In this document: one piece after another, positions 8,144 through 15,456 of the stretch
How the letters are laid out: each line of letters begins with the position of its first letter
Numbering within the stretch: position 1 is the stretch's first letter
From: Candidatus Aminicenans sakinawicola JGI OTU-1
GTDB lineage: Bacteria > Acidobacteriota > Aminicenantia > Aminicenantales > Aminicenantaceae
Reading direction: 5' to 3'
DNA: 20,268 bases
NCBI GenBank assembly: GCA_000493965.1
Contig: AWNV01000044.1
Coordinates: forward strand, 1-20,268
The notes under the pieces: model-generated
The model's database searches: none
The model's input: the letters and a program-made list of their open reading frames with translations, nothing else
Told to the model about the DNA's origin: nothing
Translations under genes and position numbers: made by a program

Positions 8144-8299
8144 ATCCATTGCCAAGAAATATACAATATAAGAGTTAGAATTGAAGACAACATCCTGGTT
8201 GCAGAAAATGGATACGAGAATCTTTCCATAAAGGCACCAAAAAAAATAGATGAAATTAAGAAATTCATGAAAAAGAAAAACTACTTAAACAACAAATAG
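8144..8299 (+). pseudogene. C-terminal remnant of an M24 (Xaa-Pro) peptidase
   Basis: Reading plus from the stop at 8141-8143, the frame is open to TAG at 8297-8299. It contains RVRIEDNILVAENGYENLS followed by APKKIDEIKKF. RIEDN is the C-terminal metal-ligand motif of M24 aminopeptidases (the Glu is a ligand), and GYENLS with a PK-x-x-x-EI tail is how many M24 Xaa-Pro peptidases end. About 40 residues match and nothing upstream does: the N-terminal 90% of the gene is gone, replaced by the divergent propeller gene. It is not a copy of the end of pepP in this window, which reads RIEDNVLVTENEYRVLG. There is no start codon or ribosome binding site; I consider it dead. Confidence 0.6.
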
Positions 8300-8373
8300 A
8301 ACTTTCAATATTAATTGGAAAGAGGATAAAACGCTAAATTTCCTACAAGTAAATTGTTTTCTCCCCATTTGTA

Positions 8374-11300
8374 CTATTTTTCAGCCATCTTCTTGTAGTC
8401 TTCGTATCTTTGTTTTGCCTCTTCGGCTGCCTGTTTGAAGAGCACCTTTGCAATTTCAGGAAATTGCTGGGTCAGAGTTCGATAACGGATTTCATTATCA
8501 AGAAATACCTGATATTCCAGCTTGGGTTCTCTTGAATCAAGAATTAATGGGTTTTTCCCTTCTTTAGCAAGCATTGGGTTGTATCTGTATAAAATCCAGT
8601 AACCGGAATCAACAGCCAGCTTCTCTTCTGCCTGGGTCTTGGTCATATCAATGCCGTGGTTAATGCAGGGTGAATAAGCAATAATCATTGATGGTCCATT
8701 ATAAGCTTCTGCCTCTAAAAAGGCTTTCAAACACTGATTCTGATTAGCACCCATAGCTACTGCAGCAATATAAACATAACCGTAACTCATAGCCATCCTT
8801 CCGAGGTCTTTCTTCTTTGTCCGTTTACCTGCTGCTGCAAACTTCGCAACAGAACCGGTAGGAGTTGCTTTGGAAGCCTGCCCGCCTGTATTCGAATAAA
8901 CCTCAGTATCCAAAACCAGAACATTCACATTTCTGTTCGAAGCAAGCACATGGTCCAATCCACCGTACCCGATGTCATATGCCCATCCATCTCCACCTAT
9001 GCTCCAGACGCTTTTATCAATAATGTAATCCTTCAATTCTATTATCTTCTCAAGGATGGGCTTTGTTACATCCGTGGCCCTGGATAATGCAGCCGGCAAA
9101 ACAGCTTTCACAGCCTTTGCTGCTTCCTTTGCTTCATCATCTACCGATTTCCAGAGTTCTTTAGTCCATCCGAGAGTCTGAGCTAATTCCGTAGTCGTTC
9201 CTATTTCAAGAAGTCTATTAATATTATTAAAAAGCTGTTTTCTATTAGCATCAACTGCAAGGCGCATTCCAAAACCATATTCCGCATTGTCTTCAAATAA
9301 GGAGTTTGCCCATGTCGGACCTGTACCCTCTTTATTTTTGCAGTACGGCATAGTTGGAAATGTACCACCCCAGATAGAAGAACATCCTGTCGCATTGGCA
9401 ATAATCATTCTGTCACCAAATAGCTGCGTGGCCAGTTTAACATAGGGAGTCTCTCCACAACCTCCACATGCACCGCTGAACTCAAGATACGGCAGAAGAA
9501 ATTGACTTCCCTTTATTGACTCGCGTTTCACTCCCTCAAGAACATTATCAGGGAGAGACTCGAAGAATTCTACATTCTCTCTCTCTTCTGTAACATTCAC
9601 ATCACCCATAGGAACCATCTTGAGTGCCTTTTCTTTTGAGGGACAAACCTCCATACAATTATAACAACCGACACAGTCATCGATATAAACCTGCAGCCTG
9701 TATTCAAGATTTCTTTCATTCTTGGTTTTAGATTTCACCGTAATAAATTTTTCAGGGGCATCTTTTAAATCATTTGGATCAATCTGCTTGGGACGAATTG
9801 CCGCATGGGGGCAAATCAATGAACACTGATTGCACTGGATACAGTTATCGGGTATCCATACAGGAACTTCTGGTGCAACGCCACGTTTTTCCAACCTTGC
9901 AGTTCCGGTTGGCACACAACCATCAAATGGCATTTTGGAAACGGGAATCGAATCTCCCTTGAAATGCATCACAGGATCGATTACATCCCTGGCAAACTCA
10001 CTCGCATCATCTGGAATGAGCTTTGCTTCCGGTGCTGACTTTGTAATTGTATCGGGAATAGGGACTTCCTCCAGCGCAGCCGCTGCCTGGTCAACAGCTT
10101 CCCAGTTCATCTTTACAACATTCTCACCTTTCTTCATGAATGTCTTCTTGATCGCACCTTTTATGAGTTTTAAAGCTTCATCCTCTGGAAGCACGCCTGA
10201 AATCTTGAAGAATGCAGCCTGCATAACAGTGTTAATACGTGCACCGAGTCCAACTTTCTGAGCAATTTTCAATGCATCTATGTTATAAACTTTGATCTTC
10301 TTCTCAATGATAGTTTTCTGCATATCTTCGGTCAGGTTTTCAAAAACTTCACCGGCTTTCCATGTAGAATTTAACAGAAAGGTCCCCCCTTCTTTTATCC
10401 CTTCCAATATATCATAACGGCCGATATAGGATGGCTTATGCAACGCGACAAAATCCACAGTCGTAAGAAGATATTGAGACTGAATCTTTTCTTTTCCAAA
10501 CCTGAGGTGAGAAATTGTAACCCCTCCGGATTTCTTGGAGTCATACTGGAAGTACCCCTGTGCATACATATCAGTGTTATCACCAATAATCTTTATGGAA
10601 TTTTTATTTGCTCCTACTGTCCCGTCAGAACCATATCCCCAGAACTTACAGCGGATGACTCCTTCTGGCTCAGCGTCAATTTCTTCATTAATCTGGACAG
10701 ATGTATTTGTTACATCATCTTCTATGCCGACAGTAAATCCATGAGTGCATTTACCGTCAAGATGATCATAGACTGCTTTGACCATAGTAGATGTAAATTC
10801 TTTTGAAGAGAGCCCATATCTGCCTCCAATAACCTTTATATCCTTTCCACTCAACGCCACAGCAACATCCAGATATAGAGGTTCACCTAATGACCCCGGC
10901 TCTTTTGTCCGATCAAGAACTGCTATCTTTTTGACACTATTAGGAATGGTTGAAATAAAAGCCTCAGCCGAGAATGGGCGGTAGAGTCTAACTTTTACAG
11001 CACCAACCTTCTCCCCACGTTTACAGAGATAATTAACCGTCTCTTCAATTGTTTCTGTTCCGGAACCCATGGCGATGACAATTTTTTCAGCATCATCAGC
11101 GCCTATATAATCAAACAAGTGATAATGTCGTCCGATTTTCCCGGCAAGCTTATCCATATAATCCTGTACAATTTCCGGTGTTACAATGTAGTATTTGTTT
11201 ACTGTCTCCCTACCCTGGAAATATACGTCAGGATTCTGAGCTCCAACTTTCATCATAGGCTTTTCCGGATTCATAGCACGCTCACGGAATTCTCTGACAT

Positions 11301-11895
11301 ACTTCATCTCTAGAAGTTCAGCCATCGTTTCATAAGGAATAATTTCTGTCTTTTGAACCTCGTTGGAAGTCCGGAAACCATCGAAGAAATTTAGAAACGG
11401 CACCTTGGATTTCAATGTGGACAGATGCGCAACAATGGCAAGATCCATCACTTCCTGGACTGAACCGCCTGCAATAAGGGCAAATCCGGTATTCCTTGCA
11501 GACATAACATCAGAATGGTCCCCAAAAATGGATAACGCCTGGCAGGCAAGAGAACGAGCAGAAACATGAAATACCGTAGGAAGCATCTCGCCCGCAATTT
11601 TATGCATATTAGGAAGCATAAGCATTAATCCCTGTGAAGCTGTAAATGTCGTTGTTAATGCTCCTGCAGAAAGGCATCCATGGACAGCTCCGGATGCTCC
11701 TCCTTCTGACTGCATTTCAATTACTTCCAGAGTCTGGCCAAAAATATTTTTTCGGCCCTGAGCTGCCCAACTATCTGCCAGTTCCCCCATTAATGATGAT
11801 GGAGTAATAGGATATATTGCGGCAACTTCACTAAATGCATAAGCCACATTCGTCGCAGCAGTATTTCCATCAATGGCTTTAAATGTTTTTTTCAT
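8374..11895 (-). CDS. nifJ: Pyruvate:ferredoxin (flavodoxin) oxidoreductase, single-chain
   Basis: The enzyme oxidises pyruvate and CoA to acetyl-CoA and CO2 and passes two electrons to ferredoxin or flavodoxin, the central step of anaerobic fermentation. The 1173 residues include all fused domains. The N-terminal domain has YPITPSS (T31), E64 and R114. The gamma/CoA domains follow, then a two-cluster ferredoxin domain with C685/C688/C691/C695 and C741/C744/C747/C751. The thiamine-diphosphate domain has GGDGWAYDIGYGGLDH from residue 967. The proximal cluster cysteines are C810, C813, C838 and C1077, in the pattern of the Desulfovibrio enzyme. AGGAGA precedes the ATG. It stands alone between recR and the M24 remnant, with its own promoter-like region. 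In this setting it would connect amino-acid-derived pyruvate to ATP via acetyl-CoA. Confidence 0.97.
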   Translation of the reverse strand: MKKTFKAIDGNTAATNVAYAFSEVAAIYPITPSSLMGELADSWAAQGRKNIFGQTLEVIEMQSEGGASGAVHGCLSAGALTTTFTASQGLMLMLPNMHKIAGEMLPTVFHVSARSLACQALSIFGDHSDVMSARNTGFALIAGGSVQEVMDLAIVAHLSTLKSKVPFLNFFDGFRTSNEVQKTEIIPYETMAELLEMKYVREFRERAMNPEKPMMKVGAQNPDVYFQGRETVNKYYIVTPEIVQDYMDKLAGKIGRHYHLFDYIGADDAEKIVIAMGSGTETIEETVNYLCKRGEKVGAVKVRLYRPFSAEAFISTIPNSVKKIAVLDRTKEPGSLGEPLYLDVAVALSGKDIKVIGGRYGLSSKEFTSTMVKAVYDHLDGKCTHGFTVGIEDDVTNTSVQINEEIDAEPEGVIRCKFWGYGSDGTVGANKNSIKIIGDNTDMYAQGYFQYDSKKSGGVTISHLRFGKEKIQSQYLLTTVDFVALHKPSYIGRYDILEGIKEGGTFLLNSTWKAGEVFENLTEDMQKTIIEKKIKVYNIDALKIAQKVGLGARINTVMQAAFFKISGVLPEDEALKLIKGAIKKTFMKKGENVVKMNWEAVDQAAAALEEVPIPDTITKSAPEAKLIPDDASEFARDVIDPVMHFKGDSIPVSKMPFDGCVPTGTARLEKRGVAPEVPVWIPDNCIQCNQCSLICPHAAIRPKQIDPNDLKDAPEKFITVKSKTKNERNLEYRLQVYIDDCVGCYNCMEVCPSKEKALKMVPMGDVNVTEERENVEFFESLPDNVLEGVKRESIKGSQFLLPYLEFSGACGGCGETPYVKLATQLFGDRMIIANATGCSSIWGGTFPTMPYCKNKEGTGPTWANSLFEDNAEYGFGMRLAVDANRKQLFNNINRLLEIGTTTELAQTLGWTKELWKSVDDEAKEAAKAVKAVLPAALSRATDVTKPILEKIIELKDYIIDKSVWSIGGDGWAYDIGYGGLDHVLASNRNVNVLVLDTEVYSNTGGQASKATPTGSVAKFAAAGKRTKKKDLGRMAMSYGYVYIAAVAMGANQNQCLKAFLEAEAYNGPSMIIAYSPCINHGIDMTKTQAEEKLAVDSGYWILYRYNPMLAKEGKNPLILDSREPKLEYQVFLDNEIRYRTLTQQFPEIAKVLFKQAAEEAKQRYEDYKKMAEK

Positions 11896-11934
11896 GATCT
11901 ATCTCCTATTATTGCTAAAAAACAGCTTATTTTT

Positions 11935-11978
11935 GTTATAAATTCAGAATTATGACTCCTGAATTATTAATCTCTCAA
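11935..11978 (-). promoter_or_regulatory. nifJ promoter region with a 7-bp inverted repeat
   Basis: Two overlapping minus-strand promoter candidates are visible. One is TTGAGA (11978-11973), 18 bases, CATAAT (11954-11949). The other is TTCAGG (11963-11958), 17 bases, TATAAC (11940-11935). The perfect inverted repeat AATTCAG (11941-11947) / CTGAATT (11959-11965), with an 11-base centre, lies across both. It starts just after the recR stop, so it may be an operator for nifJ or a weak recR end structure. Confidence 0.4.
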
Positions 11979-12572
11979 TTCAGTCCTTCCTTCCAATGCC
12001 TTTTTTATTGTAACCTGGTCAGCAAAATCAATATCAGAGCCAACAGGCAACCCCATGGCTAACCTTGTCAACCTGATATTAAAACCTTTCAAGACTTTTG
12101 CAAGGTATAAGGCAGTTGCCTCTCCGTCTACAGTAGGATTTGTAGCAATTATCACTTCTTTGAAATGCCCCTCTTTAATCCTCCTGGTTAACCCCTCTAT
12201 TTTTAACTCATCAGGGCCAATTCCCTTTAATGGAGAAAGAGCACCTAGAAGAACATGATACCTTCCGTTATAAATTCCGCTTTTTTCAATCGAATTAATG
12301 TTAAACGGCTCTTCAACAACACACAAAAGATTATCATCCCTGTTGCTCTCAGAACAGTAATAACAGGGATCTACATGAGTAAGGCTGTTACAGATGGAAC
12401 AATAAAAAGTTTTCCTCTTAGCATCTTTTATGGCATCTGCCAAGCGGTCAGAATCTTCCTGGGGTAAACCTATAATATAGAATGCGATTCTTTGGGCCGT
12501 TTTAGCCCCAATACTCGGAATCTTTTTAACCTCGTCAATGAGACGGTTTAAAGGATGGTCCTGTCCTAACAT
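11967..12572 (-). CDS. recR: Recombination mediator protein RecR
   Basis: RecR works with RecO (and RecF) to load RecA on SSB-coated single-stranded DNA at gaps. Visible features, numbered from a possible TTG start at 12578: a helix-hairpin-helix with IPSIGAKTAQRIAF near 20-33, a zinc finger C60/C63/C72/C75, a Toprim domain beginning LCVVEEPFNINSIE near 85, and a C-terminal segment with ATNPTVDGEATA and GLPVGSDIDFAD. About 200 residues is standard. Two starts are possible: a TTG whose last two bases overlap the ybaB stop, or the ATG at 12572, two bases after that stop. I prefer the ATG because neither has a clear ribosome binding site and reinitiation at an ATG is simplest. Last gene of dnaX-ybaB-recR, a widely conserved order. 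Confidence 0.95.
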   Translation of the reverse strand: MLGQDHPLNRLIDEVKKIPSIGAKTAQRIAFYIIGLPQEDSDRLADAIKDAKRKTFYCSICNSLTHVDPCYYCSESNRDDNLLCVVEEPFNINSIEKSGIYNGRYHVLLGALSPLKGIGPDELKIEGLTRRIKEGHFKEVIIATNPTVDGEATALYLAKVLKGFNIRLTRLAMGLPVGSDIDFADQVTIKKALEGRTELRD

Positions 12573-12574
12573 TA

Positions 12575-12883
12575 TCAAAATCCCGGTATCTTGAAACCGC
12601 TTCCCATTACTCCCAATTTTTGGGACACGCTTTCATCTACTTTTTTATTTGCATCATTAAAGGCGGCAATTATTAAATCCTGAAGCATTTCAATATCATC
12701 TTTATTCACAACTTCCGGATCTATCTTGATTGAAATCAAATTCTTTGCTCCGTCAAGTGTAACATCCACCATCCCGCCTCCGCTAGAACCTTCTATTCTC
12801 ATTTCTGCAGTTTCTTTCTGAAACTTTTCCTGCATTTCTCTGGCTTGTTTTAGCATTTTTTGCAAATTTGCGACACCTTTCAT
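12575..12883 (-). CDS. ybaB: YbaB/EbfC family nucleoid-associated protein
   Basis: This is a small dimeric DNA-binding protein that coats the nucleoid; its position between dnaX and recR is one of the most conserved in bacteria. At 102 residues it shows the family layout: an N-terminal helix (LQKMLKQAREMQEKFQKETAEM), a GSSGGGMVDVTLDGAKNLISIKIDP strand region, a helix with DIEMLQDLIIAAFNDANKKV, and a C-terminal Gly-rich tail (GVMGSGFKIPGF). AGGAG lies about 8 bases before the ATG. The gap to dnaX is 44 bases and contains the composite repeat at 12899-12925; the stop touches the start region of recR. Confidence 0.95.
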   Translation of the reverse strand: MKGVANLQKMLKQAREMQEKFQKETAEMRIEGSSGGGMVDVTLDGAKNLISIKIDPEVVNKDDIEMLQDLIIAAFNDANKKVDESVSQKLGVMGSGFKIPGF

Positions 12884-12898
12884 TTTACTTCTCCTCTG

Positions 12899-12925
12899 AT
12901 AATCCAGTTAAAATAATCCATGCTA
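12899..12925. repeat. Second, compact copy of the composite intergenic repeat
   Basis: Two ATAATCCA boxes lie at 12899-12906 and 12913-12920. The first continues GTTAAA and the second TGCTA. The copy at 1773-1815 has the same boxes continued by GTTTAA and AGCTA, in the same order but with 16 extra bases between. Here too the element sits directly after a stop codon (dnaX) and before the next gene on the minus strand. Confidence 0.5.
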
Positions 12926-12927
12926 AT

Positions 12928-14379
12928 TTATCTTTTATCCTTTGCTTTTTTTATTTGTTCGACTGAAAGTATTTGAGCCTTAAAGGTTTTCATGAAATTC
13001 TGAACAGCAGGATCTTTCAAAGCAACATCTATTTCCCGTTCTTTTTTCACATTTTCTTCCGGCACTTTTACTGATTCTTTTTGATAAGTCATATTGCCAG
13101 ACAAACTGGTTTCAGATTTCTCTTTTATTTTTTTTTCGCTCGAGTAATTTCCTGCAAATGATGCATTCTCTTTAATGTCATTTCTCTGTCCAAGCACCGA
13201 AGTAAGAGTATTATTCATTTTTTCAGACGGATCATTTATTTCTTTCTTAACACCTTCCAATTTTCCGATAATCTCTTTTAGAGGCGTAATTTTTTTAAAA
13301 TGACACAATTTAACCAATGACGCCTCTAGATAAATTTTAGGATGTGAAGAAAATTTTAATCCCTGCTCACCATTTTGGAGGCCTATCAGATAACGCAGGA
13401 TCTCTTCAGAAGAAGCTTTTCCTGCTTCCTCTTTCAAACTTTTCATGTCTTTCTCATCCAAAGGAAGCAAGTCCTGAGGATGGCTAACCGACTTAATTAA
13501 AAGCATGTCCCTAAAATGCTGAATCAACTCTGAATATAAAAACCTCAGATCACAGCCTTTCTCTGTAATTTCTTCAACCAGAGGAAAAATTCTCTCTGCC
13601 TTTTCATCCATGATCGCACTAGAGATTTGGAAGAGTATTTTTCTGCTTATTGTCCCCAGAATCTCTTTTAAATCTTCATCGGTTATATTCTCTCCGGAAA
13701 AAGATACTGCCTGGTCAAGCAAACTCTGTGCATCACGTAAACTCCCATCTGCAGCTTCGGCAATAAGGTTTAATCCATAAGTAGAAATGGTGATATTTTC
13801 TTTTTTTGCTATCATAACGAGATGGTCGATAATATTTTTATGCGAAATTTTCTTGAATTCGAAATGCTGGCAGCGGGAAATAATAGTGGCAGGAACCTTA
13901 TGAAATTCAGTCGTAGCAAAAATAAATACAGTGTTAGCAGGAGGCTCCTCCAGCGTCTTCAAAAGGGTATTAAAGGCCGGAAGTGTAAGCATATGAACTT
14001 CATCGATTATTATGACTTTATAACGGCTGTGTATAGGCTTATACTGTATTCTTTCAAGCAGTGTTCTTGCCTCTTCAACCCTTCTGTTCGCCGCTCCATC
14101 AATCTCGATAACATCCAGAGAACGATCTTCATTGACAGCTTTACATAATTCACATTTATTACAAGGTTTAGATGTAGGACCGTTCTGGCAATTTAAAGCT
14201 TTAGCCAGGATACGAGCAACGGTCGTTTTCCCCACACCCCTCATGCCAGAGAAAATGTATGCTTGAGCAATTCGATCATTCTCTATTGCATTCTTGAGAG
14301 TCTGGACAACAGGCTTCTGACCAATCACCTGCTCAAATATCACAGGCCTGTATTTCCTTGCATAAATTTTATAACTCAT
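12928..14379 (-). CDS. dnaX: DNA polymerase III subunit gamma/tau
   Basis: DnaX is the ATPase of the clamp loader that opens the beta sliding clamp and organises the replisome. AAA+ motifs: Walker A GMRGVGKTTVARIL at 45-58, zinc-module cysteines C64, C73, C76 and C79, Walker B DEVHML at 126-131, sensor 1 ATTEFHKVPATI near 155-166, and the arginine finger in SRCQHFEF at 168-175. Domain III runs to about 370. The tail is charged and low-complexity, ending with DPAVQNFMKTFKAQILSVEQ, a short conserved-looking C-terminal piece. At 483 residues it is shorter than E. coli tau and near the length of a gamma-like form plus a tail. An A9 run at codons 415-418 could give a truncated second product. No good ribosome binding site precedes the ATG. 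First gene of dnaX-ybaB-recR. Confidence 0.96.
   Translation of the reverse strand: MSYKIYARKYRPVIFEQVIGQKPVVQTLKNAIENDRIAQAYIFSGMRGVGKTTVARILAKALNCQNGPTSKPCNKCELCKAVNEDRSLDVIEIDGAANRRVEEARTLLERIQYKPIHSRYKVIIIDEVHMLTLPAFNTLLKTLEEPPANTVFIFATTEFHKVPATIISRCQHFEFKKISHKNIIDHLVMIAKKENITISTYGLNLIAEAADGSLRDAQSLLDQAVSFSGENITDEDLKEILGTISRKILFQISSAIMDEKAERIFPLVEEITEKGCDLRFLYSELIQHFRDMLLIKSVSHPQDLLPLDEKDMKSLKEEAGKASSEEILRYLIGLQNGEQGLKFSSHPKIYLEASLVKLCHFKKITPLKEIIGKLEGVKKEINDPSEKMNNTLTSVLGQRNDIKENASFAGNYSSEKKIKEKSETSLSGNMTYQKESVKVPEENVKKEREIDVALKDPAVQNFMKTFKAQILSVEQIKKAKDKR
13128..13136 (-). promoter_or_regulatory. A9 slippery tract in dnaX, possible tau/gamma switch
   Basis: On the coding (minus) strand nine consecutive A follow the G of codon E415 (GAA AAA AAA ATA). 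With one extra A the frame becomes E-K-K-N-K-R-E-I then TGA; with one A lost it meets TAA right after K417. Either slip yields a protein of about 417-422 residues that keeps the AAA+ domain and domain III and lacks the tail. Thermus thermophilus dnaX makes gamma by transcriptional slippage on an A9 run. No E. coli-type stem-loop was looked for in detail. Confidence 0.5.
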
Positions 14380-14583
14380 CTTAGTTAATAGGTAATTAAA
14401 CTATCGGAAACAAACAAAGTTTAAACAATATATTATCACACTCAATTAAGAATTCAATAAATATTTCAGCCTTCTTTTATATTTTACTGCAAAATAAACT
14501 GAACACAAAGAGGAAATTATTTCATCCTTTGCAGAAAACTATGATTGTTTGATAAACTTTAAGAGAATTATGAGGTTTTATCC
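14380..14583. other. Divergent intergenic region between dnaX and the EamA transporter gene
   Basis: These 204 bases of AT-rich DNA must hold promoters for both directions. The palindrome GTTTAAAC lies near 14420. A weak minus-strand pair (TTGTTT, 17 bases, GATAGT) could serve dnaX, and a weak plus-strand pair (TTGCAG, 16 bases, GATAAA) could serve the transporter. I see no RNA gene; in particular, no SRP RNA signature, although SRP RNA lies next to dnaX in some bacteria. Confidence 0.4.
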
Positions 14584-15450
14584 GTGAATAAACACAAAAG
14601 TCTCCTTGAAGTACATTCTGCTGTTCTGTTTTTTGGACTGGCTGGACTTTTCGGGAAATGGCTTTCTATTTCTCCTCTAACTATCGTTTTTGGGCGGGTT
14701 TTCTTTGCAAGTGCTGTACTTGCTCTTTTTCTCTGGTTCTCAAAACAAAATTTCAAAATCTCACCTGCCAGAAATTATGCCCTGCTCGTCATGATTGGAT
14801 CTATTCTCTCTGTCCATTGGATTTGTTTTTTTAAATCAATTCAGGTATCCACGGTTGCGGTTGGCCTTCTATCCTTCTCAACTTATCCAGTCTTCACAAC
14901 CTTTTTTGAACCTCTTTTCTTCAAAGAAAAGATAATTAAAATTAATATTTTTTTCTCAGTCTTGTGTATTTCCGGTGTCTTCCTCATCATGCCAAGATTT
15001 GATCTTAACAATTCGACTTATATCGGGGTCTTATGGGGATTGCTTTCCAGTTTCACTTTTGCAGTGCTTACTATTCTAAACAGAAAACTCACAAGGAATT
15101 ACTCTAGTCTAATCATTGCCTTTTACCAGGATTTTTTTGCTATGGTTTTTCTTCTCCCTCTCATTCTTATTCTGCATCCTCTTGTCAACACCAATGATAT
15201 GCTTCTTCTTGCAATTCTCGGGGTGCTGTGTACGGCGGGTGCTCACACCTTATTCATAGAAGGGATGAAACAAATAAAGGCACAGACAGCAAGCATTATC
15301 CATTCTCTTGAACCAGTTTATGGGATTGTTTTTGCTTTTCTCTTTCTTCAGGAAATGCCTTCTCAGAGAACAATACTTGGGGGCGTCATCATCCTTCTCG
15401 GGCAAACTCTTATGATCTTTAAAGTTTCCAAACTGAAAGGAGAAGATTAA
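14584..15450 (+). CDS. EamA-family (drug/metabolite transporter) permease
   Basis: This 288-residue inner-membrane protein of the DMT superfamily probably exports or imports a small metabolite; the substrate cannot be told from sequence. Two EamA repeats of five membrane helices each span about residues 6-135 and 150-280. Visible features include an early FGLAGLFGKW, VHWICFFKSIQVSTVAVG (the usual end of the first repeat's central helix) and SIIHSLEPVYGIVFAFLFLQE, the hallmark of the second repeat. It starts with GTG at 14584 with GAGG about 10 bases upstream. It is the only complete gene on the plus strand, divergent from dnaX and convergent with the DUF6600 gene, whose stop is 6 bases beyond its own. 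A weak AAGAT/ATCTT hairpin with T-rich sequence spans the shared end. Confidence 0.88.
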   Translation: MNKHKSLLEVHSAVLFFGLAGLFGKWLSISPLTIVFGRVFFASAVLALFLWFSKQNFKISPARNYALLVMIGSILSVHWICFFKSIQVSTVAVGLLSFSTYPVFTTFFEPLFFKEKIIKINIFFSVLCISGVFLIMPRFDLNNSTYIGVLWGLLSSFTFAVLTILNRKLTRNYSSLIIAFYQDFFAMVFLLPLILILHPLVNTNDMLLLAILGVLCTAGAHTLFIEGMKQIKAQTASIIHSLEPVYGIVFAFLFLQEMPSQRTILGGVIILLGQTLMIFKVSKLKGED

Positions 15451-15456
15451 AAGATC

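Noticed and set aside
8302..8322. CTTTC/GAAAG hairpin downstream of nifJ and the M24 remnant
   Set aside because: 5+3 bp with a bulge in AT-rich DNA and no T-tract; could occur by chance.
13822..14148. 108-codon plus-strand ORF inside dnaX
   Set aside because: Antisense shadow of the highly conserved AAA+ domain; no ribosome binding site and no recognisable product. The same applies to the other long overlapping frames in hypD, nifJ, rocD and the propeller gene.
14380..14583. Search for SRP RNA next to dnaX
   Set aside because: The conserved GGAAGGAAGCAGC-type loop is absent on both strands here and at the right edge.
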